The notes under the pieces were generated by a model, which made no database searches, had not been told where the DNA came from, and worked only from the letters and a program-made list of their open reading frames with translations. The translations under genes and the position numbers were made by a program. From NCBI RefSeq assembly GCF_009380165.1, contig NZ_WHUF01000007.1, positions 288,850 to 352,849 of the forward strand: a stretch of DNA of 64,000 nt, given 5' to 3'. Origin of the DNA: Rugamonas rivuli (GTDB lineage: Bacteria; Pseudomonadota; Gammaproteobacteria; Burkholderiales; Burkholderiaceae_D). Below are positions 33,601 to 42,499 of this stretch, piece after piece; positions within the stretch are counted from its first letter, which is position 1, and each line of letters opens with the position of its first letter.

Positions 33601-36600
33601 GCTGAGCCCGGCCGCAGTCGCCAACCTCAGCGTGCTGCAATTGTCCAGCCTGACCTCGCAACAATTCGCCGTGCTGTCGAGCGACCAGCTGGCGGCGCTG
33701 CGCACGGTGCAGGTCGCCGGCCTGGCCGCGCCGCAGGTGCTGGGCCTGAGCTCGCGCAACATCGCCGGCCTGTCGAGCGCCGACGTGGCCGTGCTGAACT
33801 CCGCCACGCTGCGCTCGCTGAGCACCTCGGCGCTGGCCGCGCTGCGCGCCGACCAGCTGGCCGCGCTGGCCAACGATCCGGCCGGCAGCGCCTTCGGCAG
33901 CCTGGGCACGGCGCAGATCGCCGCGCTGCGTCCGGCCAGCCTGGCCGGCCTGACCAGCAGCCAGACGGTGGCGCTGAGCACCGCGCAGGCGGCCGTGCTG
34001 AGCAGCAGCCAGCTGGCCGCGCTGTCCACCAACGATATCGCCGCGCTGGAAACGGCCGACCTGGCCGCGCTCAAGACCAATGCGCTGACCGGCTTGAGCA
34101 ACCAGCAAGTGGCCGCGCTCAATAGCGACCAGGTGACGGCGCTGACCAGCGCCCAGGTCGCCGCGCTGAACAGCAGCCAGATCCTGGCGCTGCAATCGTC
34201 GGCCATCGCCGGCCTGCAGACCAACGACATCGGCGCGCTGAGCACGGCGGTGATCGCCGCCATGCCGGTCAGCGTGCTCGCCGGCCTGAGCAGCGCGCAA
34301 GTGGCGGCGCTGAGCACGCGCCAGATCGCCACGCTGAGCACCGACCAGTTGACCGGCCTGAGCGCGCAGCAATTGGCCGCGCTGGGCTCGGCGCAGCTGG
34401 GCGCCTTCGGCTCGCGCCAGATCGTCGCGCTGTCGCCGTCCGGCATCGACGCGCTTGACGCCGCCGCCGTGGCCGGCCTGAAAACCGCCGCGCTGGCCGC
34501 GCTGAGCGCCGCCCAGCTGGCGCAGCTGGGCAACGACGCCGCCGGCGCCAGCCATATCGACCTGTTGTCCACGCAGCAGATCGCCGCGCTGCGCGCCGCC
34601 GCCTTCAGCGGCCTGAGCACGCGCCAGATCGTCGCCCTCAGCACGGCCCAGGCGGCCGCGCTGAGCAGCGCGCAGATCGCCGCGCTCGGCACCGCCGATA
34701 TCGCCGCGCTCGAAGGCGCCGACGTGACGGCGCTGCGCACGGCCGCGCTGGCCGGCCTGTCGACCGACCAGATGCGGGCGCTGACCGCCACGCAGCTGAC
34801 CGCGCTGACCACCCAGCAATTGGCCGCCCTCAACAGCCAGCAGCTGGGCGCGCTGTCCAGCGATACGCTGGCCGGCCTGTCGACCGCGAATTTGTCGGCG
34901 CTGACCACGGCCGCGATCGCCGGCCTGAGCACGCGCGTGATCTCGCAGCTGACGCCGTCGCAACTGGCGGCGCTGAAATCGCAGCAGGTGGCGGCCTTGA
35001 GCAGCGACCAGCTGGTCGCGCTGAGCACCCTGCAGCTGGTCGCCCTCAGTTCGGCGCAGCTGGCCGCGCTCGGTTCCAAACACATCGCCGGCCTGTCGAC
35101 CAGCGACCTGGCCGCGCTCGACAGCCGCGGCTTGCCGGGCTTGAGCACGGCCGTCATCGCCGCGCTGACGTCGGCCCAGCTGGCCGCCCTCGGCGCCGGC
35201 GTCGCCAGCGCCCAGTTCGCCTCGCTGCGCACCGCGCAGATCGCCGCGCTGAGCACCGACGCCCTGCAGGGCCTGACCCGTCCGCAAGTGATCGCCCTGA
35301 CCACCGCCCAGGCCGCCGCGTTGAGCAGCCGCCAGCTGGCCGCGTTCAGCAGCGCCCAGATCGCCGCGCTGGAAGGGGAAGACCTGGCCGCGCTGCGCAC
35401 CGCCGCCATCGCCGCGCTCAGCTCCGACCAGTTGGCCGCGCTGGGCAACGATGCCGCCGGCGCCAGCCATATCGATGTGTTGACGACGGCCCAGGTGGCC
35501 GCGCTGCGCAGCGCCGCGCTGGCCGGCCTGAGCACGCGCCAGGTGGCCGCGCTGAGCACCCTGCAGGCTGCCGTATTGTCCAGCCAGCAGGTGGCCGCGC
35601 TGTCGACCCAGAATATCGCCGCCATCGAAACGGCCGACCTGGCCGCGCTGAAGACCGCCGCCATCGCCGGCCTGGGCAGCGACCAGATCGCCGCGCTGAC
35701 CAGCACCCAGTTCGCCGCGCTGACGACGGCCCAGTTCGCCGCACTGAGCAGCCGGCAAATCGCCGCCCTCAGCAGCCAGACCGTGGCCGGCCTGACCACC
35801 GCCAACCTGGCGGCCCTGAGTCCGCAAGCGATTGCCGGCCTCGATGAAACACTGCTGGCCCACCTGACCCAGGTCCAGCTCAACAGCCTGAGCACGCGCC
35901 AGGTGACGGCCCTGCTGAGCCAGCAGATCGCCGCCCTCGGCAGCGACCAGCTGGGCGGCCTGACGGTGGCGCAGATCGGCGCCTTCGGTTCGCGCCAGAT
36001 GGCCGGCCTGTCGGCGGCGGACTTCGGCGCCTTCGACTCGGCCCGCGTCAGCGCCTTCAACACGGCGGCGATCGCCAGCCTGAGCTCGGACCAGCTGCCT
36101 TTGCTGGGCATGGACCTCTTCGGCTTCCCGTCGCGCTTTGCCGCGCTGACCACGGCGCAGATCGCGGCGCTGGGCACCAGCGCGCTGCAGGGCTTGTCCA
36201 GCGCGCAGGTGATGATGCTGGCTACCCAGCAGGCGGGCGCGCTGAGCAGCGCGCAACTGGCGGCGCTGTCGCCGGCATTGCTGACCAGCTTGTCGACGGC
36301 GGATGTGGCGGCGTTGCGCACGGCCGCCATCGCCGGCCTCAAGACGGCCCAGGCCGCGGTGCTGGGCAGCAGCCAGCTGGCCGCGCTCACCACGGCCCAG
36401 GCCGCTGTACTGAACAGCGCCCAGGTGGCGGCGCTCAGCGCCGCGGCGCTGGCCGGCCTGGAGAGCGCCGACCTCGGCGCCTTGAGCACCAATGCGCTGG
36501 GCGGCCTGTCGAGCGACGATATCGGCGCCCTGACGACGGCGCAGCTGGCCGGCCTGACCTCGGCCCAGGTGGCGTCGCTGCGCAGCGCCCAGATCGACGG

Positions 36601-38524
36601 ACTGGTCACGCAACAGATTTACGGCTTCAGCTCGCTGCAGATCCACGCGCTGACGTCCCAGCAAGTGGCCCGCCTGTCGGTGGACGATATCGGCGCCATC
36701 CGCAGCGCCAACCTCGGCGCGCTGAGCACGGCCGCGCTGAGCGGCCTGACGTCGGATCAAATGACGGCGCTCGGCGCCGACCCGCTGGGCAGCGCGGCGC
36801 AGCTGATCTCCGTGCTGAGCACGGCGCAGATCGCCGCCTTGCGCACCGCCGCCCTGCAGGGCTTGAGCGCGGCGCAGGCGATCGCGCTGACCACGGCCCA
36901 GGCCGCAACGCTGAGCAGCACCCAGCTCGGCGCGCTGCAGCTGACGGTGGTGGCGGCGCTGGAAACGGCGGACGTGGCGGCCCTGAAAACCTCGGCCATC
37001 GCCGGCCTCAAGACCCAGCAGGTATTGGCCCTGACGCCCGGCCAGCTGGCGGCGCTGAGCACCGGCCAGATGGCCGCGTTCAGCAGCAACCAGTTGAGCA
37101 TCCTCGGCGCCAGCCAGGTGGCGGCGCTGAGTCCGGTCGATCTGGCCGCGATCAATCCGCTGCTGCTGAACGCCGCCGCGCGCGAAGGCAATCTGCTGGC
37201 GGCGATGAACACCGCCCAGCTGCGCGCGCTGACGACGGCGCAGTATGCGGCGCTGAATTCGGCGGCGCTGGTGCAGATCCAGGCTTCGGTCATCGGCCTG
37301 CTGGAAACGGCCGATATCGCCGCGCTGTCCACCGCCGCGATCCGCGCGCTGCAGGACGACCAGTTGCTGGCGCTGGGCACCGGCCAGATCGCCGCGCTGA
37401 CGCTGGCGCAGGTGGCGGCCTTGCGGGCGAGCGCTTCCGGCGCCGACCAGTTCACGGCGGCGCAGATGGCGGCGCTGTCGTCGGCCCAGGTGGGCGCGCT
37501 GAGCACCACGCTGATCGCCGACCTGACGGCGGCCAACCTGACCGCCATCGAAACCCGCGACATCGCCGGCCTGAGCACGCGCCAGATCGTCGCGCTGTCG
37601 CCGACGCAGATGCAGGCCATGCTGCCGGCCCAGCTGTCGGCGCTGACCACCACGCAGACGCATGCGATGTCGTCGGCCCAGTACAACGGCATGAGCCAGG
37701 CCCAGAAGGACGCCTTCAGCACGGCCCAGCTGCATGCCATGCCCTTCGTCACGCCGCTGGTGCTGGACCTCGACGGCAACGGCATCCGCACGCTGGGGCT
37801 GGAGGCCGGCGTGCAGTTCGACCTGGCGGCCAGCGGGCAGAAACGCGCCACCGGCTGGGTCGGACCGGGCGACGGCTTGCTGGCGCTGGACCGCAACCAC
37901 GACGGCGTCATCAACGACGGCAGCGAACTGTTCGGCTCGGCCACCAGGCTGGCCGGCGGCGGCACCGCCGACAACGGCTACCAGGCGCTGGCGGAACTCG
38001 ACAGCAACCACGACGGCATGGTCAGCGCGCTCGACGCCGGCTTTGGCGACCTGCGCGTGTGGGTCGATGCGAATGCCGACGGCGTCAGCCAGGCCGGCGA
38101 GCTCAAGACGCTGGCCGAACTGCATATCGCCAGCCTGAACCTGGATGTGCGGCAGGACGGCGCGGTTGACCACGGCAACATCATCGGCCTGACGTCCAGC
38201 TACACCAGCACCGACGGCGGGCAGCACGCGGCCGCCGACGTCTGGTTCCAGCAGGGCTTGAGCGCCCAGGTCAGCGGCATGGCGCAGGCGCTGTCCGCGT
38301 TCGACGCGGCCGCGCAGCAGGCGCCGCGTATTGGCCAGGACCTCGGCGGCGGCCAGCCGCCGGCCGGTCCGCTGGCGGCCAGGGCCGCGCGCATGGCCGA
38401 TGTGCTGCAGCAGTTCCATGACACGGGCCAGCAGGCCGCCGCCGGCCAGGCCGATTGCGACACGCTGCGCCTGAAGGCGCTGCAGGCGTCCGCCGGCCAC
38501 GGCATGCTGGCGGTGCCCAAATAG
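30698..38524 (+). CDS. Giant octapeptide-repeat protein with C-terminal Ca-binding domain
   Basis: A 2608-residue protein whose first 2330 residues or so are tandem octapeptides of the pattern A-L-[ST]-[ST]-x-Q-[ILV]-A, for example ALSTAQIAALTTAQLA. Octads are grouped into superrepeats of 220-225 residues that begin [ST]AQIAALRTAAL and end with a short linker such as LGNDAAGASHID. A nonrepetitive C-terminal domain (about 2350-2530) has Asp-rich loops: LVLDLDGNGIRT, LDRNHDGVINDGSELFG, LDSNHDGMVSALDAG, VDANADGVSQAGEL, as in large FrpC-like/RTX-type secreted proteins, and then a tail with VSGMAQALSAFDAA. No N-terminal signal peptide and no GGxGxD RTX nonapeptides are present. Export by a type I-like route and a surface or adhesin role are inference. 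AGGA precedes the ATG. The reverse strand is open by composition only. Confidence 0.9.
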   Translation: MSTFVPILSTDQIANILSTQDVLSWTSEDIAALSSLQVPALRTDHLAVMTSQQLAYLAASNVAVLTTQDLAAIKPAILNAVGALPSGFMGALNSAQVAALTTAQAAALGTKAFTSLSSQAIAAFETADLAALSTANIASLSSDQVALMGTGQLSALSTRQLATFTADEILAIGTGGIAALGTRGVTALATAQLAALSSDQVVALSTAQAAALSGAQLNAFSTDAIAAMETADIAALKTAAIAALSTRQVAALGQAQLTAFTTADFAALSSAQLGALSAAGIAGLESRDLAALSLNALPALGTGLLSTLSTAQLAGFGSGQLGALSSNQVAALTSDQIHSLSAVRIAGFGSRQVAGLSAQDIADLSYAALAGLSTAFMAALSSDQFAELGTGSIQNTDQVFSDLGTAQIAALRTAALAGMNTAQLAHLSTAQAAALSSAQLASLSTALIAALGTADLKAIKTAAIAGLTTQQMAALDNNQLGALTTAQFAALNSRQIGALSSDAIAALPAADLLAMSGGAIAALSPAVLAMLTTTQLSSLSTRQFASLTTAQIAALSTDQAESLTSAQLGVLSTAQLAAMSPGDVFAVFFKAGVSPVNGQAISTATFSTLSSAQLSALTNAGGAQFQNVTTAQIAALRTAALTGLNFSHLQYLTTAQAAALSAAQLSSLSTDQISWFITDDVPVLKTNAIAALTTQQVAVLSSAQVRAMTTSQIAALSSRQFDALTSDGLAGLEFADFAALGAGAIAVLDTASIAGLTTAQLSGLGTRQIAALSTAQLNALSSAQIHSLTSGQVAALSSLQVGSLTTADIAGLASATLSSLRTAAIAALNSDQLAVLGAADGGSGMVQLLTTAQVAALRSAALSGLSTAEAVALTAGQVAALSSSQLRALSTQAIAAMEPLDLAAIRTAAIPGLSPAQVAALSSSQLAALTMGQFLAMNAAQLGALSSDTIAGFSSANMAAFGTAYIAALSPAAVANLSVLQLSSLTSQQFAVLSSDQLAALRTVQVAGLAAPQVLGLSSRNIAGLSSADVAVLNSATLRSLSTSALAALRADQLAALANDPAGSAFGSLGTAQIAALRPASLAGLTSSQTVALSTAQAAVLSSSQLAALSTNDIAALETADLAALKTNALTGLSNQQVAALNSDQVTALTSAQVAALNSSQILALQSSAIAGLQTNDIGALSTAVIAAMPVSVLAGLSSAQVAALSTRQIATLSTDQLTGLSAQQLAALGSAQLGAFGSRQIVALSPSGIDALDAAAVAGLKTAALAALSAAQLAQLGNDAAGASHIDLLSTQQIAALRAAAFSGLSTRQIVALSTAQAAALSSAQIAALGTADIAALEGADVTALRTAALAGLSTDQMRALTATQLTALTTQQLAALNSQQLGALSSDTLAGLSTANLSALTTAAIAGLSTRVISQLTPSQLAALKSQQVAALSSDQLVALSTLQLVALSSAQLAALGSKHIAGLSTSDLAALDSRGLPGLSTAVIAALTSAQLAALGAGVASAQFASLRTAQIAALSTDALQGLTRPQVIALTTAQAAALSSRQLAAFSSAQIAALEGEDLAALRTAAIAALSSDQLAALGNDAAGASHIDVLTTAQVAALRSAALAGLSTRQVAALSTLQAAVLSSQQVAALSTQNIAAIETADLAALKTAAIAGLGSDQIAALTSTQFAALTTAQFAALSSRQIAALSSQTVAGLTTANLAALSPQAIAGLDETLLAHLTQVQLNSLSTRQVTALLSQQIAALGSDQLGGLTVAQIGAFGSRQMAGLSAADFGAFDSARVSAFNTAAIASLSSDQLPLLGMDLFGFPSRFAALTTAQIAALGTSALQGLSSAQVMMLATQQAGALSSAQLAALSPALLTSLSTADVAALRTAAIAGLKTAQAAVLGSSQLAALTTAQAAVLNSAQVAALSAAALAGLESADLGALSTNALGGLSSDDIGALTTAQLAGLTSAQVASLRSAQIDGLVTQQIYGFSSLQIHALTSQQVARLSVDDIGAIRSANLGALSTAALSGLTSDQMTALGADPLGSAAQLISVLSTAQIAALRTAALQGLSAAQAIALTTAQAATLSSTQLGALQLTVVAALETADVAALKTSAIAGLKTQQVLALTPGQLAALSTGQMAAFSSNQLSILGASQVAALSPVDLAAINPLLLNAAAREGNLLAAMNTAQLRALTTAQYAALNSAALVQIQASVIGLLETADIAALSTAAIRALQDDQLLALGTGQIAALTLAQVAALRASASGADQFTAAQMAALSSAQVGALSTTLIADLTAANLTAIETRDIAGLSTRQIVALSPTQMQAMLPAQLSALTTTQTHAMSSAQYNGMSQAQKDAFSTAQLHAMPFVTPLVLDLDGNGIRTLGLEAGVQFDLAASGQKRATGWVGPGDGLLALDRNHDGVINDGSELFGSATRLAGGGTADNGYQALAELDSNHDGMVSALDAGFGDLRVWVDANADGVSQAGELKTLAELHIASLNLDVRQDGAVDHGNIIGLTSSYTSTDGGQHAAADVWFQQGLSAQVSGMAQALSAFDAAAQQAPRIGQDLGGGQPPAGPLAARAARMADVLQQFHDTGQQAAAGQADCDTLRLKALQASAGHGMLAVPK
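31916..37460 (+). repeat. About 660-bp superrepeat array within the giant gene
   Basis: The marker codons CAG-[AG]TC/GTG at the head of each superrepeat (Q of TAQIAAL) fall at 31916, 32591, 33254, 33914, 34577, 35237, 35492, 36158 and 36827, with a last partial unit near 37451. Spacings are 675, 663, 660, 663, 660, 255, 666 and 669 bases, all multiples of three. The unit at 35237-35491 is a 255-base short copy. Two of the linkers (before 34577 and 35492) share the same GNDAAGASHID, hinting at recent duplication or unequal exchange. Within each unit the base period is 24. Confidence 0.85.
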
Positions 38525-38543
38525 TTCAGGCCACCGCGCCAGG

Positions 38544-38570
38544 AAAGCCCGCAGCTTGCGGGCTTTTTTT
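38544..38570 (+). terminator. Rho-independent terminator between the two repeat genes
   Basis: AAAGCCCGCA pairs with TGCGGGCTTT around GCT, followed by a T-run. The second repeat gene therefore probably has its own promoter. Confidence 0.9.
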
Positions 38571-38651
38571 GCTGGTGCGAGATAGCATTTCCTCAATATT
38601 TCCTTTACCCTCAACTCATATGCGTGACCACTTCATCAAAAAGGAAACATC

Positions 38652-41600
38652 ATGACCTTCGACAGCAGCCTGACCACGGCGCAGTTTGCCGCCGGCGGCA
38701 CGCGTTTGATCACCAGACTGACCACGGCCGACATCGCCCGCCTGGGCGTCGAATACGTCGCGGCGATGACCACCGCCCAGGCCCAGGCCTTGACCGGCGC
38801 GCAGCTGTCGGCGCTGCCGGCCGCCAGCATCGCCGCGCTGGAAACCCAGGACTTCGCGGCCCTGCAGGCGTACGCGATCAACCTGGTGTCGAAGTCGAGC
38901 GGATTCATGGCGGCGCTGTCGCCGGCGCAGCTGGCGGCGATGACGCCGGCGCAAGCCTCCATGCTGAGCGCCAACGGCATCCGCGGGCTGTCGCCCGAGG
39001 CGCTGGCGGCGCTGCGCACGCAGCAGGTCAGCCGGCTGGCGGTGTCGGTGATCGGCAACCTGTCGCTGGACCAGGTGCACATGCTGGGCGCCGGGCAGAT
39101 CGCCGCGCTCAAGGCCGGCCAGGTGGCGGCGCTGCCGCTGACGCGCCGGCCAGGCGAGGACATGTTCAGCGCCGCACAGCTGGCGGCGTTCACCACCGGG
39201 CAGATGGCGTCGCTGAGCACGGCGCTGATCAAGCAGCTGAGCGCCACCGAACTGGGCGCCATCGAAACGGCCGACATCGCGGCGCTGACGTCGCGCCAGA
39301 TGGGCGTGCTGAGCGTGGCGCAATTGCTGGCCCTGAGCCTGGACCAGTTGCACGCGCTGCAGAGCCGCCAGATCGCGGCGCTGGGCAGCGCCCAGATCCA
39401 GGCGCTGGACGCGGATCGCCTGCACGTGCTGGGCACCGGCGTGATCGCCGGCCTGAGCACGGCGCAGATCAACGCGCTGCAGGCCGGGCAGCTGCACGCG
39501 CTGAGCAGCGCCCAGCTGGGCGCCCTGAACGCGCGCCAGTTCGGCGTGCTGTCGACCGATGACATCAAGGCGCTCGACGGCGCCAGCCTGGCGGCGCTGC
39601 GGGTGGCGGTGATGGCGGCGCTGAACTCGGCCCAGCTGGCGGCCCTGGGCGCCGGCGGCGACGGCGATTTCGGCAAGTTCACGACGGCGCAGGTGGCCGC
39701 GCTGAGCAGCGCCGCGCTGACCGGCCTGACGGTGGAGCAGGCGTCGCAACTGACCGCCGCCCAGGCCGCCGCGCTGAGCGCGCTGCAAGTGGGCGCGCTG
39801 TCGACCCAGGCGATCGCCCAGCTCGACGCCGGCGACCTGGCGGCGCTGAAGCCGGCCACCGTCGCCGCGCTGAAGACGCGCCAGATCGCGGTGCTGAACG
39901 GCGAACAGTTCGCCGCGCTGAGCACGGCGCAGGTGGCGACGCTGAGCAGCAGCCAGATCAATGCGCTGAGCAACGATACCTTTGCCGTCATCGAGACCAC
40001 CGACCTGGCCGCGCTGAGCCTGAACGCCATCGCGGGCCTGGCGACCCGCCTGCTGGCGGTGCTGGATCCGGACCGCATCGCCGCGCTGTCGACGCGCCAG
40101 GTCGCGGCGCTGACCTCGGCCAGCCTGAACGCGCTGAGCGCGGAGCAGTTCCAGGCGCTGAGCACGGCGCAGATCGCCAAGCTCAACCCGGCGGCGGCCG
40201 GCGGCCTGTCGACCACCAACCTGGCGGCGTTGACGCCGGCCGCGCTGGCGGCCTTGCCGGCGCTGGTGTACGGCGCGCTGAACTCGGCGCAGTTTGCCGT
40301 GCTGGGCGGAGCGGAACACCAGATCGGCACCCTGAACACCACGCAGATCGCCCAGCTGAAGCCGGCCGCGCTGGCCGGCATGACGGTGGAGCAGGCGATC
40401 GCCCTGACCACGCTGCAGGCGGCCACGCTGAACGGCGCGCAGATCGCCGCGTTGTCGTTGCAAGCGGTGGCGGCGCTGGAGTCGCAGGACTTCGCCGCCC
40501 TGCGCGCGGTGGCGATCTACGGCTTGCGCACCGAGCAGCTGGCGGTGCTGGGCAGCGACCAGATCCTCGGCCTGACCACCACCCAGGCTTCCGGCCTGGG
40601 CAGCCAGCACATCGCCGCCCTGTCCGCCGACGTGCTGGGCCACATGCTGACGGCGGAAATCGCCGCGCTCAATCCGGCGGCCATCGGCGGCCTGCGCACC
40701 GACCAGCTGCAAGCCATGAGCAGCGACCAGATCAATGCCATGAGCCCCCTGCAGATCTCCACGCTGAGCAGCAGGCAGTTCGCCGCGCTGTCGGCCGACG
40801 TGGTGGCCAACCTGCAACTGAGCGACCTGGCGGCGTTGAACACGTCGGTGATCGCGGCGCTGTCGCCGGCCACGCTGGCGGCCCTGACCACCCGCCAGAT
40901 CGGCGCGCTGGCCGGCCGCCAGGTGGCGGCATTGACCACTGCCGCGCTCGCCGGCCTGAGCATCGAGCAATTCCTCGGCCTGAGCGCGCAGCAGTTCGGC
41001 GTGCTCAGCTCGCGCCAGTACCTGGCCCTGACCGCGGATGAGGTGGCGGCGATCGGCACCGGCCAGCTGGCGGCGCTGTCGTCGCAGGTGATTGCCAGCC
41101 TGAACACGGCGCAACTGGCGGCCTGGTCGACCACCCAGGTCGGCGCCCTGAGCGCGGCGCAGGCTGCCGCGCTGGTGGCGTCGCAGTTGCGCGGCCTGGG
41201 CAGCGACGGGCTGGCGGCGTTGAACACATCGGCGGTGATCGGCCTGACCACCGCCACCATCGCCCAGCTGCTGCCGGGACAATTGCAAGCGTTCGGCACG
41301 GCGCAGATCGCCGCGCTGACGCTGCGCCAGATCGGCGCGCTGCCGACGGCGCACCTGGCCGGCTTCGACGTGCTGACCACCGATCAGATCGTGGCGCTGA
41401 CGTCCAGCCAGGTGGGGGCGTTGAGCAAGCCGCTGCTGGCGGCGCTGGGTTCGGACGACCTGGCGGCGATCGAGACGCGCGATCTGCTGGCGCTGGGCAG
41501 CGCGCAGCTGGCGGTGCTGTCGACCGCGCAGATCAGCGCGCTGACGACGGCGCAGGCGGTGGTGTTCACGACGGCGCAGACGGCCGGCCTGAGCACGGCG

Positions 41601-41864
41601 CAGATGGCGGCGCTGGCCGCGGCCAAGCTGCCGCACCTGGTGGCGCAGGGCGGGCCGTCGTCGTTGCGGATCAAGGTGGGCGGCATGGTGGAGGCGCTGG
41701 CGGCCTTCAACGCGGCCGGGCAGCCGGAGGCGGCGGGCTCGTCGTCGCTGGCCATGCCGGGCGCGCTGAAGGAGGCGGCAGGCATGCTGGCCGCACCGGA
41801 CAGCTTGCGTTTGACTACCCTCTTGCCGGAGGCGAAAGACTTGCTGGCGCCCCCGCGCAAGTAA
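38652..41864 (+). CDS. Second octapeptide-repeat protein (1070 aa), without Ca-binding domain
   Basis: Paralogue of the giant neighbour. The N terminus of both has a related segment (QDLAAIKPAILNAVGALPSG against QDFAALQAYAINLVSKSSG, then FM-ALS/N-AQ). The body is the same octapeptide family, with superrepeat heads at 39690 (FTTAQVAALSSAALTGL) and 40344 (NTTQIAQLKPAALAGM), 654 bases apart. No Asp-rich loops are present; the protein ends after a tail with VGGMVEALAAFNAAG, matching VSGMAQALSAFDAA of the larger one, so a common targeting or secretion tail is possible. ATG 38652 has AAAGGA upstream. Function unknown. The opposite strand is a composition shadow. Confidence 0.88.
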   Translation: MTFDSSLTTAQFAAGGTRLITRLTTADIARLGVEYVAAMTTAQAQALTGAQLSALPAASIAALETQDFAALQAYAINLVSKSSGFMAALSPAQLAAMTPAQASMLSANGIRGLSPEALAALRTQQVSRLAVSVIGNLSLDQVHMLGAGQIAALKAGQVAALPLTRRPGEDMFSAAQLAAFTTGQMASLSTALIKQLSATELGAIETADIAALTSRQMGVLSVAQLLALSLDQLHALQSRQIAALGSAQIQALDADRLHVLGTGVIAGLSTAQINALQAGQLHALSSAQLGALNARQFGVLSTDDIKALDGASLAALRVAVMAALNSAQLAALGAGGDGDFGKFTTAQVAALSSAALTGLTVEQASQLTAAQAAALSALQVGALSTQAIAQLDAGDLAALKPATVAALKTRQIAVLNGEQFAALSTAQVATLSSSQINALSNDTFAVIETTDLAALSLNAIAGLATRLLAVLDPDRIAALSTRQVAALTSASLNALSAEQFQALSTAQIAKLNPAAAGGLSTTNLAALTPAALAALPALVYGALNSAQFAVLGGAEHQIGTLNTTQIAQLKPAALAGMTVEQAIALTTLQAATLNGAQIAALSLQAVAALESQDFAALRAVAIYGLRTEQLAVLGSDQILGLTTTQASGLGSQHIAALSADVLGHMLTAEIAALNPAAIGGLRTDQLQAMSSDQINAMSPLQISTLSSRQFAALSADVVANLQLSDLAALNTSVIAALSPATLAALTTRQIGALAGRQVAALTTAALAGLSIEQFLGLSAQQFGVLSSRQYLALTADEVAAIGTGQLAALSSQVIASLNTAQLAAWSTTQVGALSAAQAAALVASQLRGLGSDGLAALNTSAVIGLTTATIAQLLPGQLQAFGTAQIAALTLRQIGALPTAHLAGFDVLTTDQIVALTSSQVGALSKPLLAALGSDDLAAIETRDLLALGSAQLAVLSTAQISALTTAQAVVFTTAQTAGLSTAQMAALAAAKLPHLVAQGGPSSLRIKVGGMVEALAAFNAAGQPEAAGSSSLAMPGALKEAAGMLAAPDSLRLTTLLPEAKDLLAPPRK

Positions 41865-41874
41865 GGGGCTGGCG

Positions 41875-42360
41875 TTACAGCGGCTGGAACACTCCGGCCG
41901 CTTTGTTTTTCTGCACGTTATCCCACGCGAAAATCTTGCCGTTCATGGCCACGTACACGCCAGGCGGCAGGGTTTGCGCCACGCCGGCGGCAAAGCCCAG
42001 GTTGAACATCGCGTCCGAATTGGCGATCTCGTAGGGGATCATGGCGCCGGTCAGCACGATGGTCTGGCCCAGGCCGGCAGGGCCCAGCACGGCGGCGGTC
42101 TGCGGCATGGTGTCGGTGCCGTGGATGATGACGATCGCCTTTTCGCCGGCGGCGCGGCACGAGGCCAGGATGCGCTCGCGGTCGGCGTCCACCATGTCCA
42201 GCGAATCCATCAGCGGCAACTGTTCCAGCGCCACGTCCACCGTCAGGCGGCAGCGCGCCAGCACGGCCGGCAGGTGGCTGTCGGCGAAGCCCAGGGTGCC
42301 GTTCAGTTCGTTGTAGTGTTTGTCGAAGGTGCCGCCGGTGGCGAGGATGCGCAGGGTCAT
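41875..42360 (-). CDS. Short asparaginase-like protein
   Basis: A 161-residue protein equal to the N-terminal domain of type I/II L-asparaginase. Motifs: LRILATGGTFDKHYNELNG with the first catalytic Thr in TGGTFD, and IVIIHGTDTMPQTAAVL with the second Thr/Asp pair, then TIVLTGAMIPY and MNGKIFAWDNVQKNK at the end. Full asparaginases are about 330 residues; the C-terminal domain is absent, but proteins of this length exist as a recognised subgroup, so it is probably not a truncation. Substrate uncertain. It converges on the second repeat gene with 10 bases between. Confidence 0.82.
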   Translation of the reverse strand: MTLRILATGGTFDKHYNELNGTLGFADSHLPAVLARCRLTVDVALEQLPLMDSLDMVDADRERILASCRAAGEKAIVIIHGTDTMPQTAAVLGPAGLGQTIVLTGAMIPYEIANSDAMFNLGFAAGVAQTLPPGVYVAMNGKIFAWDNVQKNKAAGVFQPL

Positions 42361-42499
42361 GATGAAAGCTCAGGCAGATTAAAATGATCTGCATCATAAC
42401 CCAAACCGCAGCCGCCCAAGAACGCGAAAACAGTCCGTCGGCGGGCTGGAAACTTGGGCATACTATGGCTACACTGGTTTCTTTGTTCGTTTCGATACC

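Noticed and set aside
37735..38250. Possible RTX toxin or adhesin by nonapeptide repeats
   Set aside because: No GGxGxDxLx nonapeptides were found; only EF-hand-like Asp loops.
30680..38614. Reverse-strand open frame of 2644 codons opposite the giant repeat gene
   Set aside because: The 24-base repeat with fixed codon use removes stops on the other strand; its translation is low-complexity Arg/Gln/Gly and has no motifs. The plus strand has RBS, promoter and a Ca-binding domain.
38616..41636. Long reverse frame opposite the second repeat gene
   Set aside because: Same shadow effect as opposite the first repeat gene.
30698..41864. Suspected CRISPR or VNTR because of dense regular repeats
   Set aside because: The repeats are in frame, 24 bases without spacers, encode one coherent octapeptide family, and have no leader or cas genes.
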